NCBI GenBank assembly: GCA_039105265.1 | Contig: JAPFFF010000009.1 | Coordinates: 2,604,001 to 2,668,000, forward strand | DNA from: Tritrichomonas musculus | Taxonomy: Eukaryota > Parabasalia > Tritrichomonadida > Tritrichomonadidae | Length of the DNA stretch: 64,000 nucleotides | Reading direction: 5' to 3' | In this document: positions 50,575 through 60,861 of the stretch, piece after piece | Numbering within the stretch: position 1 is the stretch's first letter | How the letters are laid out: every line of letters begins with the position of its first letter | Position numbers and translations under genes: made by a program | Notes under the pieces: model-generated | The model's input: the letters and a program-made list of their open reading frames with translations, nothing else | Database searches by the model: none | Told to the model about the DNA's origin: nothing

Positions 50575-50958
50575 GTTATTTATATATATTTATGTATTAT
50601 GGTATTTTATATTTTATTTGTTTGTTTGAAAACTATTAATAATAATTAGATATTAAATCTTTCAATAAAGTTTTAAATATTCATATTGCATATTCAATAT
50701 TGTCACGTATTAATACTTAGAGTTCTAAATTTTAAAATTAAATTTTTGATTATTTGAATAATTGAATCTCAGATAAGATGTGATATTTAAATAATAATTA
50801 AAAGTATATAGTGAAGTGGTAGTAAAAATTTTACATAAAATATCAAACAATAATATCATAAATTATAAAATTATATTTGTTGAATCAGATTTGAAGAATA
50901 CTTGGTTATGTTGGTTGCATATCTGTTATGATTGAATTTATAAAGAAATGATGTTAAT
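50575..50958. other. Convergent 3' spacer
   Basis: About 380 AT-rich bases lie between two convergent genes. Repeated TAAA and ATTAAA words could serve 3'-end formation on either strand. Nothing else is seen. Confidence 0.4.
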
Positions 50959-51762
50959 TTAAATTGCTACTAATATTAAGAAAATAATATCAAAAACAAT
51001 AAAAACTACTGAAAGAATAATAGCAATACTTGTTATTGATACACCTGCATAATACATAGCTTTGTTAAACTTGCTTCCACAAAAAAGTATATAAGCTTCT
51101 GGAGGATCATAATATGTGTAGGGTATAAAATATGAATTTGTAAATTTAAATGTTATTTCTGAGAAAGAATTTGATTTAAATGATGAGAGAATTTTATTCT
51201 CAGAATATAATCCATCAAATTGCATTGGAAATATATTTGTTATGCAGTAACTGTTAATGCGATTAATTTTTGTGATTTCTGTATCGTATTGGCAGTAAAC
51301 TTTAAATGTATTATGAGAAACATGGTATTTCTTAAGAGACTTTCCAACATCTGGTAATTCTTGAATTGGGAATCGATTAAAACGAAAATCTGGTGAAGAC
51401 AAGTTTAAATTTTGCGTCTTTTTTAATGTTATCGTTTTTTCATTATCAGTCACTAATGTTAAATCGATATCAAATCCCCACATGTTGTGAATGATGTAAA
51501 TATCTTTGTTTTTCATTTCACTAGAGCTGATTGGAATTTTAAAATCAAGTGAATGTCTTCCATCAATTGCAATAAAAAATTTATCAATTGGGAATTGTTC
51601 ATTGCCTGGTAATAATGGTAAAGACGATAAGGCAGACCATATCTGTTTTGTCTTGTTTTTTCCGCCAACAACCCAAAGGGGTATTCCAACAATGAGTAAA
51701 ACAGCTATGACTATTGGCTGGATAAGCTTCATGAATATTTCAATACAATCATCGTCACACAT
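50959..51762 (-). CDS. Two-TM membrane protein of unknown function
   Basis: The frame opens upstream without an ATG. The ATG at 51762 is chosen because a strong Inr (TCATTT) lies only 5 bases before it. The product is 267 residues with an acidic N-terminus, one membrane helix at about 15-34 (IVIAVLLIVGIPLWVVGG), a loop domain of about 200 residues, and a long C-terminal hydrophobic stretch (about 238-267) probably forming one helix. The middle domain has beta-rich spacing and conserved-looking Tyr/Phe/Pro. Both ends would face the cytosol and the middle the lumen or outside. I recognise no family. Cys residues lie at the extreme N-terminus and in the loop. Confidence 0.65.
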   Translation of the reverse strand: MCDDDCIEIFMKLIQPIVIAVLLIVGIPLWVVGGKNKTKQIWSALSSLPLLPGNEQFPIDKFFIAIDGRHSLDFKIPISSSEMKNKDIYIIHNMWGFDIDLTLVTDNEKTITLKKTQNLNLSSPDFRFNRFPIQELPDVGKSLKKYHVSHNTFKVYCQYDTEITKINRINSYCITNIFPMQFDGLYSENKILSSFKSNSFSEITFKFTNSYFIPYTYYDPPEAYILFCGSKFNKAMYYAGVSITSIAIILSVVFIVFDIIFLILVAI

Positions 51763-51763
51763 T

Positions 51764-51769
51764 AAATGA
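51764..51769 (-). promoter_or_regulatory. Inr-like element of the two-TM protein gene
   Basis: On the minus strand TCATTT has A(+1) at 51767, 5 bases before the ATG. This decides the start: the longer TTG-initiated frame would begin upstream of the likely transcription start. Confidence 0.6.
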
Positions 51770-52033
51770 AATTTGTCTTTAATTTGAAAAAAAGATTCTA
51801 TTGAATTTTTCAAATTAATTTTTCAGAAAACAAATTTCGTTATTAAAATGAGACATATTGATTTGCAATCATTCGAGATTTGATGAAAGGCTTATGAATA
51901 TGAGCATTACTCCAATGTGCTAAAAGAATTACTATTGTTACAATGAAATTTTGAAATACAAATAATTTGTAAATTTTTTATAATTAAACAATAAAATGGA
52001 TTGAAGCTTTAATTGTAACATAAAAAAAAAAAA

Positions 52034-53065
52034 TTATTTCTTGACAGCAATTTTAAGGCAGTTGGCTTCCTTATCTTTAAAAAGGTCATACGCTTTTAGA
52101 ATGTCATCAAGTGAAAAAGTACTTGTGATTAGGAAATCTGTATTTATTTTTCTTTCACTTATTAAGTCAATCAATTTCTTGCAATGGATAGCGTCAACGC
52201 CGCCTGTCTTAAATATTAAGTTTTTACCATACATTCTTGGGAGAGGAATAATTTGATCTTTCTCATACATTGCAACAACTGCAACAACTGAATTCGGACG
52301 TGCAATTTTCCATGCCATATCAAATGTGTTGTCACCGCCAGCACATTCAATAACTCCATCTGCTCCACGGCCACTTGTATAACTTTTAATTTCTTTTTCT
52401 ATGTCACACTTTTGTGGATTTAAAGCAATATCGGCGAGATTTTGTTTTTTAGCAAATGAGAGTCTATTTTCATTAATATCAATTGCAATTATGGTTTTTG
52501 CGCCCATGTATTTGGCGCAAATCATCGAACATAATCCAACTGGTCCTGATCCTATTACAGCTATCGTATCACCTTCCTTGATTTGGCACATATCAGCACC
52601 AAAATATCCACTTGATAATATATCGCCAACAAATAAAGCATTTTCATCTGTAACATTATCAGGAAGTTTGGTAAGGCCAGTATCAGCAAAAGGAACTCGA
52701 ACAAACTCAGCTTGGCAGCCGTCGATTCGGCACCCAAGCTCCCAGCCTCCGTTTTCGCAATTATTGATGAAGCCTCGTTGACAAAAATAGCAGCTGCCAC
52801 AAAATGTTTCGCAGTTGGCGCTGACTCTGTCTCCAACTTTTAGATTATGAATTGCACTACCAACTTCCGTAACCTTTCCAACAAATTCATGTCCCAGAAC
52901 GATTCCATTTTTGGCTCGTGGAACAGCTCCGTTAATGATATGTAAATCACTTGTGCATATTGAAGATAGTGTTACCTCTACAATTGCATCTCTTGGATCT
53001 TTTATTTTTGGTAGATCTTTTTGAATTAATTTGATATTTCCATTCGTACAAGTAAGAGCTTTCAT
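52034..53065 (-). CDS. Zinc-dependent alcohol dehydrogenase family oxidoreductase
   Basis: This 343-residue medium-chain dehydrogenase/reductase shows the catalytic-zinc ligands C37 and H59-E60 (GHE). The structural-zinc lobe is C89, C92, C95 and C103 (CGSCYFCQRGFINNC). A Rossmann motif, IGSGPVG, lies near residue 170. Sequence around GHEFVGKVTEVG and VGDRVSANCETFCGSC resembles bacterial-type threonine/sorbitol/alcohol dehydrogenase relatives more than classical eukaryotic class I ADH. An origin by transfer from anaerobic bacteria is plausible, as for several trichomonad ADHs, but was not tested. The ATG at 53065 is preferred to the TTG just upstream. It probably reduces an aldehyde or oxidises a secondary alcohol; substrate and cofactor are unknown. 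Confidence 0.9.
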   Translation of the reverse strand: MKALTCTNGNIKLIQKDLPKIKDPRDAIVEVTLSSICTSDLHIINGAVPRAKNGIVLGHEFVGKVTEVGSAIHNLKVGDRVSANCETFCGSCYFCQRGFINNCENGGWELGCRIDGCQAEFVRVPFADTGLTKLPDNVTDENALFVGDILSSGYFGADMCQIKEGDTIAVIGSGPVGLCSMICAKYMGAKTIIAIDINENRLSFAKKQNLADIALNPQKCDIEKEIKSYTSGRGADGVIECAGGDNTFDMAWKIARPNSVVAVVAMYEKDQIIPLPRMYGKNLIFKTGGVDAIHCKKLIDLISERKINTDFLITSTFSLDDILKAYDLFKDKEANCLKIAVKK

Positions 53066-53336
53066 CAATCAAATAGTATTTGAAAAAATATTTCTAACCG
53101 TTTTAAAAATTTTGAATATCATTTGAGTATAGGGATTGCTTATTGGAGGTGGTTGAAAACTGTAATGCTTGAAATAATAACCTTGCCTAAATGTGTTTAT
53201 AGCCTTATATCACCGCATTCAACCACATAAAATTGAAGAAAAAAAAAAATTGGTAATATGCTTAATAATCTTTAAATAACATAATAAAGTATAATGAATG
53301 TTCACATATATACATTGTCAAATAGAGCAACATAAT
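53066..53336. other. Spacer with a 9-bp stem hairpin
   Basis: Inverted arms GTGGTTGAA (53149-53157) and TTCAACCAC (53218-53226) bound about 78 bases. It could be a tiny foldback element or a 3'-end structure of the upstream kinase transcript. No gene is seen. Confidence 0.45.
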
Positions 53337-54629
53337 TCATTTCATATTATTGTCACATAAACGATCAAGATAAAAATCTGGAATATAGATTAGTCCATCA
53401 TCTATTGATGAATAATCCCTAATTATGCACGTATCGCTTTCATCATCAAAGTCGCTTTCAAATTTATTAATTGTAATTGGTTTTGGAACATTTAATGGTT
53501 TATATTTCTTCTTCAGAACATCATCGAAGTCTAATGGGTGGAAAAATGGATGGTTTCTAATATCCTTAAAGCAAAATCTCTTTTTTGGGTCTTTTTTAAG
53601 AAGTCCATCAAGAAGATTAACAAGATCGTAATTGCCACAATCTGGGATCATAACTCTCCCATTGGCTATTTTTGATAATGTTCTGGATTGATTCTGTGAT
53701 TGAAATGGAGTTCTATTAAAAACCATTTCAAAAATAAGAATGCCAAGAGACCACCAGTCAACTTCTTTTCCATAGCTTTCCTTTAGTACGATCTCAGGTG
53801 CGAGATATTCGTTGGTGCCTACAAATGAATGAGTAGATGGTTCATCTTGTGATAGTTCTTTAGATAAATTAAAATCAATTAATTTAATATGGCCGTCTTC
53901 AGTCAGCATAATATTTTCTGGCTTCAAATCTCTATAAACAATGTTCAATCCATGAAGATAATGTATAGCAATTGCAATTTCAGCAACATATAATTTAATT
54001 TCTTCAAACTTTAGCCTACGTGAATTTTGCATGTGAGTGAAAAGATCCCCAAACTTCATAAATTCCATGCAAAAGTAAAACGCAGTCGAACTTTGAAATG
54101 CATAATCTAATGAAATAATGAAGGGATGATTAACTCTCTCAAGAATATTTCTTTCTGTAAGAGCCGTGCTTATCTTATTTTGGCAAGATAAAAAGGATTT
54201 ATTGACAATTTTCATAGCATATTGCTTATGGGTATCTTTATTTTCCACTAATTTTACAATACTATATTTGCCTCTTGCAATTTCAGCGATATAATTGAAA
54301 GACTTTTCTGTAAGATGAGATGAATTGTCTCCAATGTTTGATTGAACATTAAAAATCCATTCTGTTCGTGTTGTTAAATTATTATTTGAAAAAGTCAGCT
54401 CCTTACCTTGGTCAAAATATATAGTAAATGAGTCTTCAAACGATGAGATTTTATAAACAGAAGAAAGAGGAATCTGCCTTTCTTTAAGGTTGTATGGGGT
54501 TGGTGTAATGTCTCTTAGAACAATTGTTTTTTCCTAGCATGTTAGAAAAAAATAAATAGATACTTGAAAGAAGCATTCCTTTTCTTCGATTCGTTCACCA
54601 GTCTTGACAGTGAAGTTGGACTTCAACAT
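53337..54629 (-). CDS. AGC-family protein kinase with PH-like N-terminus, interrupted by a 30-nt intron
   Basis: Exon 1 is 54564-54629 (22 codons from ATG) and exon 2 is 53337-54533, together 420 residues. Exon 2 is open from its first codon with no ATG for 95 codons. Those codons look like a PH-domain C-terminal half ([29 protein letters not shown]) followed by the glycine loop (IARGKYSIV). The kinase domain then shows YAMKIV (K130), YRDLKPEN (D224), GTNEYLAPE and DWWSLG, all AGC-type. Two oddities: the DFG motif reads DFN (243-245), and the glycine loop keeps only its middle Gly. The catalytic Lys and Asp remain, so activity is possible. An Inr-like TCATA lies 21 bases upstream. It is related to PKB/SGK-like trichomonad AGC kinases. 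Confidence 0.82.
54534..54563 (-). other. 30-nt spliceosomal mini-intron
   Basis: Read on the minus strand the intron starts GTATCT and ends CTAACATGCTAG. This is close to the trichomonad pattern GTAYGT...ACTAACACACAG, in which the branch site is fused to the acceptor. Removing it joins two codon-boundary exons in frame, supplies an ATG, and bypasses the in-frame TAG that forms the acceptor. Confidence 0.72.
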
Positions 54630-54645
54630 TCAAGAGATCGAAAAG

Positions 54646-54652
54646 GATATGA
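54646..54652 (-). promoter_or_regulatory. Inr-like element of the AGC kinase gene
   Basis: On the minus strand TCATATC fits TCA(+1)Py(T/A), with A(+1) at 54650, 21 bases before the exon 1 ATG. It supports exon 1 as the real 5' end. Confidence 0.5.
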
Positions 54653-56125
54653 ATTGCCAAATTTTTGAGAGAATTAATTCAAATTTTTCTATAATAATTT
54701 TGCTTGAATTGTATGAACATTTCATCATTTAAAAAGTTCGTCCGTTGCTAACTATATAAAAAGTTGTATATATTAAATTATATTGAAATTTACTGATTTT
54801 TAAAATCAATTTTTTCTCAATAACTGTATAAAAAAATATATTTTAAATAGCATTTTTTAAATTTATTGATATGTTCTTTTATGTGAAAGATTTATTAAAT
54901 AAAAAAATATATATCTTTATATAAAAAAAGGTATCAAATTGAATATGGTAAAAAAATTATTCTCAATTTTGAACTATAATAGCAAAACAGAGATATTTCA
55001 GTTTCTAAATTTTAAAGTGAAAAAATTAATGCATATACAAATAAACAATATGATACTTGATAAATATATTACCAAAAGGAGGTTGGTTTTATAATTCAAT
55101 GAGGTGAAATATAAAAATGTTCTAAATATGGTTGAAAATAATATTCAAATCTTTCAATTCAAAAATAAAACTTTTTAGAAACGTATTCAATATTTTAAAC
55201 AAATAAAAAATTGTGGTGATTTTATGTTATTTTTTTTTATTTTTTTTTTTTTTTTTTTGATTATTATTATTATTATCATTATTATTTGGAATATGATTTT
55301 ATTTGATATTTTTGGGAGTATTTGAAACTTTAGCTTGATGCTAAAATTTTAATACATTGACTGCATTTTTTCATAAACATTTGAAAATTCTATTAGCAAA
55401 GATAGGATTTGTAACAAATAATTTATTTGAAAAATTCAGAAAGGTAAAATTGAGAGAACTTCGTTATGGTTAAATATAATTTTGATTACTTTATTTTGAA
55501 TATTTTCGAATTGAGGGATATGTATTCACTCGACTCATTTTTCTGTAGATATTTTTAATATCATCATATGTTTTTTATTATTGAATTATACATCTATTTT
55601 AATCATAATAATAATATATTCATCGTAGGATTTTGAGGAATAACTAAGTAATTTTTTCACTTTTTCTTTCATTTTTAAACTTTTTGTTTTAAGGTATTGA
55701 AAATTGTTTTTATAACTTTTCATAATTCTTATTTGCTGTTCCTTCTTGTTGAAATGAAAATTATATTATCAAGTAGGAATATCATTATTTCTTCTATTTG
55801 ATTTTTTTGACTCAACATTTAATATGATTATGCATTGAAATCCATATCTAGATATATTAAGAATTTATTTTATTTTATTGATTGATATAAATAAATAAAA
55901 TCTCTTTTTGGTTTCTTAAAATATAAATTTAACCAATATATCTTTAAATATTATATTCTGGAAAAAGTTGGCTTTTTCAATTATTATAAATGAAAAAGTT
56001 TCAAGATTTAAATTGATTGAAAAAGAAAATCATAATATCTTTTTTTACTACGTTAAAAATAAATTTATATCAATATCTTAAATATAATTAATGATAAAAA
56101 AATAAAAATATAAAAATATAAGTTT
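54653..56125. other. Gene-free AT-rich DNA, left part of the 6-kb desert
   Basis: There is no open frame of 60 codons and no RNA gene recognised. It contains a T run at about 55239-55258 followed by ATT trinucleotide repeats (55261-55290). The rest is unstructured AT-rich sequence. Confidence 0.45.
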
Positions 56126-58341
56126 TTAAGGGGGACCTTTCAATGTAAAACGATCAGGCCAAATTATTGGCCTAAAGGTTAAATAGATAATTATGATTTA
56201 TAAGATTATCTTCTATGTTTTGTTTAGACAATTATATTATTTCGCTTATGTTTATAACTATGTAAGTCATTTGATATATCAATTAAAGGTTAGACAATAA
56301 TAATAAAAAAGAAAATTCAATTTCATTTTTAAAAACTGTTTTCACAATAAAATAAATTGATTATCAGATTGTTCACACATGCTTAATAAGTTTTATTTGA
56401 TGTTTTTAATAGAAATTAAAATGAATTATAATAAGTTTTTTGATAATTACTTAAAAAAACATATTTATATATATATTTCATACATATTTAATTTATTATA
56501 TTATATAAAAATATAAAATGTCAAAATAACAAAAACATTGAGAGATAATAGGAATATTCAAAAAAAAATAGATTAAAGATTGATTATTATATATTGAATA
56601 TGACTTTTATTGTTATTTATAATATATTATTATTTGAAATATATTTGTTTAACTAATATATTAATACTATAATACTATACTTTAGTTTTAAAAATACTTT
56701 TGAAAAAAAATGCGTAGTTTTATATTTATTTGTATTGATATTGATCTTATTTTCGTTTAGTTTATTATTACATTTTATTATAATATATATCATTTTATAG
56801 ATCTATAATATAAAGATTCAATTCGTTATTAGTAAAGATATAAGCATACTACTTTTTTTATTTAAAAAATATTGAATGATTCAAACAATTATACTCAGTT
56901 ATTTAATGTATGAGATATCAATATTAGATTCATTTAATACACAAAAATAAACATATAATATATAAATAGACTAATTGAATACTTTTAAATAAACGTATTT
57001 AAATATTGAGACTCTTTTAATTTTCTATCAAAATATGATTAATTCAATTTAATTTAATAAAATATTAATAATATTATTATTTCAATTAATATTTATTAAA
57101 TATTTATTATTATAATTATAATAAATATATTATATAGGAAATAACAAGAAATTAAAATATAATTAATATATATCTAATTGTATCAATTCAAATTTTCATT
57201 TTTTTTTTTTTTTTTCATAAATTGAATTATTAAAATGCATATAATTCTATGTAAAACTATATTCAATCAATATAATCAATATAATATTTAATATACAATA
57301 TATAGAAAATATATTATATATAATAAATAATTATCCCTGATAAATAAAAAGATAAAACAATATTTTATATTAAATAAATACAATTTTTGTGAGAATTATT
57401 TTATTGAAAAAACTATTGATTACAATTATTTTGTTTTTAGAATTACCCACTTGATTCTAATATTTTTTAGTATTATATTGAATATTCAATTTATAGATGC
57501 ATATTAAAATATATGTAAGTATATAATAATTTAAAAATATATCATTTTTAAATTATTATTTATATATTAAACAATATATTTATGTATTTAAATCAATATT
57601 ATTGGTATTATAAAATATGAATTGAATGTAAATTAATATATTCAAAACATCCTATATGTATTAATAAAGATGCCATTGATCTAATTTAATATGGACTAAG
57701 CAATTATAAAAAATTGAATGCAATATGTTTATTTAATATAACAAATAACATCATATATAATATACATATTTTAAATAAAGACAATGTGTTTCTTTTTTAA
57801 AAATTGAATATTCATTTGCAAAACAATATAATAAAAATATGCATGTTTACTTTATTTATAATAGAAATAAACAAATAAATATATATCTAAATCCAAAAAC
57901 AGTTTATTTCAGCTGTAGGACCATTTTTGCTCTGATCAATTTTCCATGTATTTTTATAATGGAGAATTTAAAAATGAAATAACTCAATCCATAAAATTAT
58001 TTATCATATTATTTTTATATGCATAGAAACTATGTAAGCCAAATTAAATAATCTAGGTCTCAAACTAGTAAATAATATATTACATGCATTAAAGCATCAA
58101 AGAATTTTGCAAACAATCATCATTTTTCATTATTTGATATAAATTTTTGATATTTGAGGCCTAGATATTCTAAACTATCTATTACATAATATGATTGCCA
58201 AAAATCAAAATCACCTTAAATCTTTACATTGAGTTATTTCATTTTTAAATTTTCAATTAAAATTTGAATTAAAACGATAATATTCAAGTCAAATATTAAT
58301 CGTTCAATTTATAATAGTAAACGGGGAAAGGTCCCCCTTAA
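56126..58341. mobile_element. Putative TTAA-ended inverted-repeat element, 2.2 kb
   Basis: TTAAGGGGGACCTTTC (56126-56141) and its exact reverse complement (58326-58341) bound 2216 bases. The GC-rich 12-base core is conspicuous in DNA that is otherwise almost all A and T, so chance pairing is unlikely. With TTAA at both borders it fits a TTAA target duplication plus a 12-base TIR. There is no coding capacity, so it would be non-autonomous or the shell of a decayed element. It contains a nested 290-base hairpin. The class is not certain: piggyBac-like by target, but not by terminal bases. Confidence 0.55.
57965..58251. repeat. Imperfect 287-bp hairpin inside the TTAA element
   Basis: The outer arms 57965-57988 and 58228-58251 are perfect reverse complements over 24 bases (AATTTAAAAATGAAATAACT and so on). 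A second inner pair, ATCTAGGTCTCAAA (58051-58064) and TTTGAGGCCTAGAT (58153-58166), matches at 13 of 14. The pairing register continues between them with mismatches. It may be a separate MITE-like insertion. Confidence 0.7.
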
Positions 58342-60861
58342 CAAAATGGGTGGGGAAACTATAAAAATAACGTATTTTAATATTTTTATTTTCTAAATAT
58401 CTTTTTTGAAAAAACATTTTCAGTTAAAATACATTAGCTGTATAATTTATTTTAGTATTTAATATTTAAATAAAGCATTAAAGCAAGATTATCAAAAAAA
58501 TTAGAAAAAAATTCATTTTTTAATACCTACAATAAAAGATAATATTTTTTTAGATATCATAAGGTATTATTATTATGCATGATTAAATAGTATGATTAGT
58601 GCTTTTTATATTAACTTTATACTTTAAATTTGTGATATTTCAAGCAAAATATTGCAAAAATCAATCTTTTCAATGTCTAAACAAAATATTTCTTAATTTA
58701 AAGTAATAATAATCATTTTGTTACATCTAATTAGTAGTATACTTAAATTTAAAAGAAATCGGCTCGAGCATCCCATCTATAAACTTCGTTAAAATTATGA
58801 GCATGATATTTCATCATTCAACAAATTGATGATTTATATACTTTTGTTATTTATTATATATTTATTTTAATACTTATATAATAGATAAAATATCAAATAT
58901 ATACATTTTTATTCATAATAATAATATTTTTAATAATTGTATGCACATTCAAATTTGAATACTTCGAGGCTTATTCAATTTTCTTTTTTCAATACTAATT
59001 ATTGAATAGGTTTCTCAATATATTAAATATAACATTTCACTTTATTAAAAAATAAAATATCTTCATAAATAAATATATATTATTAAATAAAATAGTAATT
59101 ATTATTTTTATTTAATAGATATAAATAATATACAATAGTATATCTCATAAAATATACATGGAATGCAATTTGATTTGCAAATCTTTAAAAATGTTTATAT
59201 TACAATTTCATTCAGCAGAGAATATCTAATAATAATAAATTGATCATTATCTACGATAAATTTTTCTTGACATGAGAACAAAAAAATAATAATAACAAAT
59301 TTTTATAGAAATATGAAGATAGAAATAAAAGAATAGGAATGATGAAATGTATCATTTGAGCAAATCAATAATGACTGATGATTACAATCCTAACTCTGAG
59401 AATAATGTCTGGAATCAGTTGATTAGAGTTACTATTTTAAAAAATAAATGAACTTAAAGAAATAAAGAATGAGATGACTAATAAGCTTTAAAATGTTGAA
59501 AAATATTAGACAAAGAATACATTCTCACAAAATCAAAAAATAATATCAAATAGTCAATACTTTGTTATTTATATCGAAATAATACTGCTTTTTTCATCTA
59601 TATAATAAACATTTACTTATATAGACAAAAGTTAAGACAAGCAAATAGAAATAAATTTTCCAAACCTTTAAAAATCTCAGTTATTACTCTAATATTTTTT
59701 AAAATATGGTAAAACTTTGTATATAATACTGAAATAAATTGGTTTTATGACCAATAATTCATGAAAACTAAGTATTTCATACTGATAAATGAAATTACTT
59801 GAGATGAAATACAAAATTTAGCAATTATTTTAAAAATTTATGATTATATGTTTGTATAAATACAAAATTAAAATAAATACTATTAATATGGCTTTAATTA
59901 TTCAAACGATATCTAATATTCAGAAAAAAAACTTAATTTTATTTTTCCCATTTTTATATTAAACATATAAAATATCAAATTCAGTATATTGATAATAAAA
60001 TAACCTAGTATTAGCTCAAAATATCAATTTTATATTTTTTTGTACACTCAGAAAAATTGAGAACATTTTTGCAATCTTTAATTTATAAATATAGCTGGGA
60101 TGGTGGAACAAATTTTAATAATATTGTGTATTATTAATAGTTATTATGTATTGAATTTAAATATTTATTATTAAGCATATTCATCATTATATGGTTTTCT
60201 TTTAGTTACTACACCCATTTAACAAATAAATTATCAAGATATAATTTGAATGCTTATATCAAAAATTCCCATAGCAATTTCTCTTCATCAAAGACATTTT
60301 ATCAAATACAAATATGTTTAAATATTATTGGATAATTATATATTAATAATAAAAAGATAAATAACTTTTATATTTTTATTTATCAAGAAAAATGTGTTTT
60401 TTAAAATAATATTTTTCTGAACTTTTTTCGCGTGAAAAAATATATTGAGGGAAAATGTGAATGATATTGTATCTTGAAAGAGTTATAAAAAAATATCTTT
60501 ATATTTTTATATTTTTATTATCATTTGCATTAACTTGAAACTTGTTTAGAAGTAAATTACAGATATATTTGAGCCAAAATTTTTTACATCAATTTTTCTC
60601 CACTATGTTTAATAATAATTGTTTAATTATTTAATATATCAGGTGTTTTGAATAAAATAGTATATTTCATTGCTCAAGTAAACATTAAGTAGCTTCTTTA
60701 ACTTAGAGGATCACATAAATAAATATTTATTTATGAAAAAGTTGTTTATAGTAGTTTGGTTTGAGCATATTTATTTGAACCTTTTCGTCATTGTTTATTA
60801 CTTAACCAAAAAAAAATATTTATCATTCAAAAAAAAAAAATGAATAAAAACATAATATTTA
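58342..60861. other. Gene-free AT-rich DNA, right part of the desert
   Basis: No frame of 60 codons is seen. One patch near 59350-59500 has more balanced composition and a 26-codon ORF (MTDDYNPNSENNVWNQ..., from 59370). It may be a decayed gene fragment; no family was recognised. The rest is AT-rich low-complexity sequence. Confidence 0.4.
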
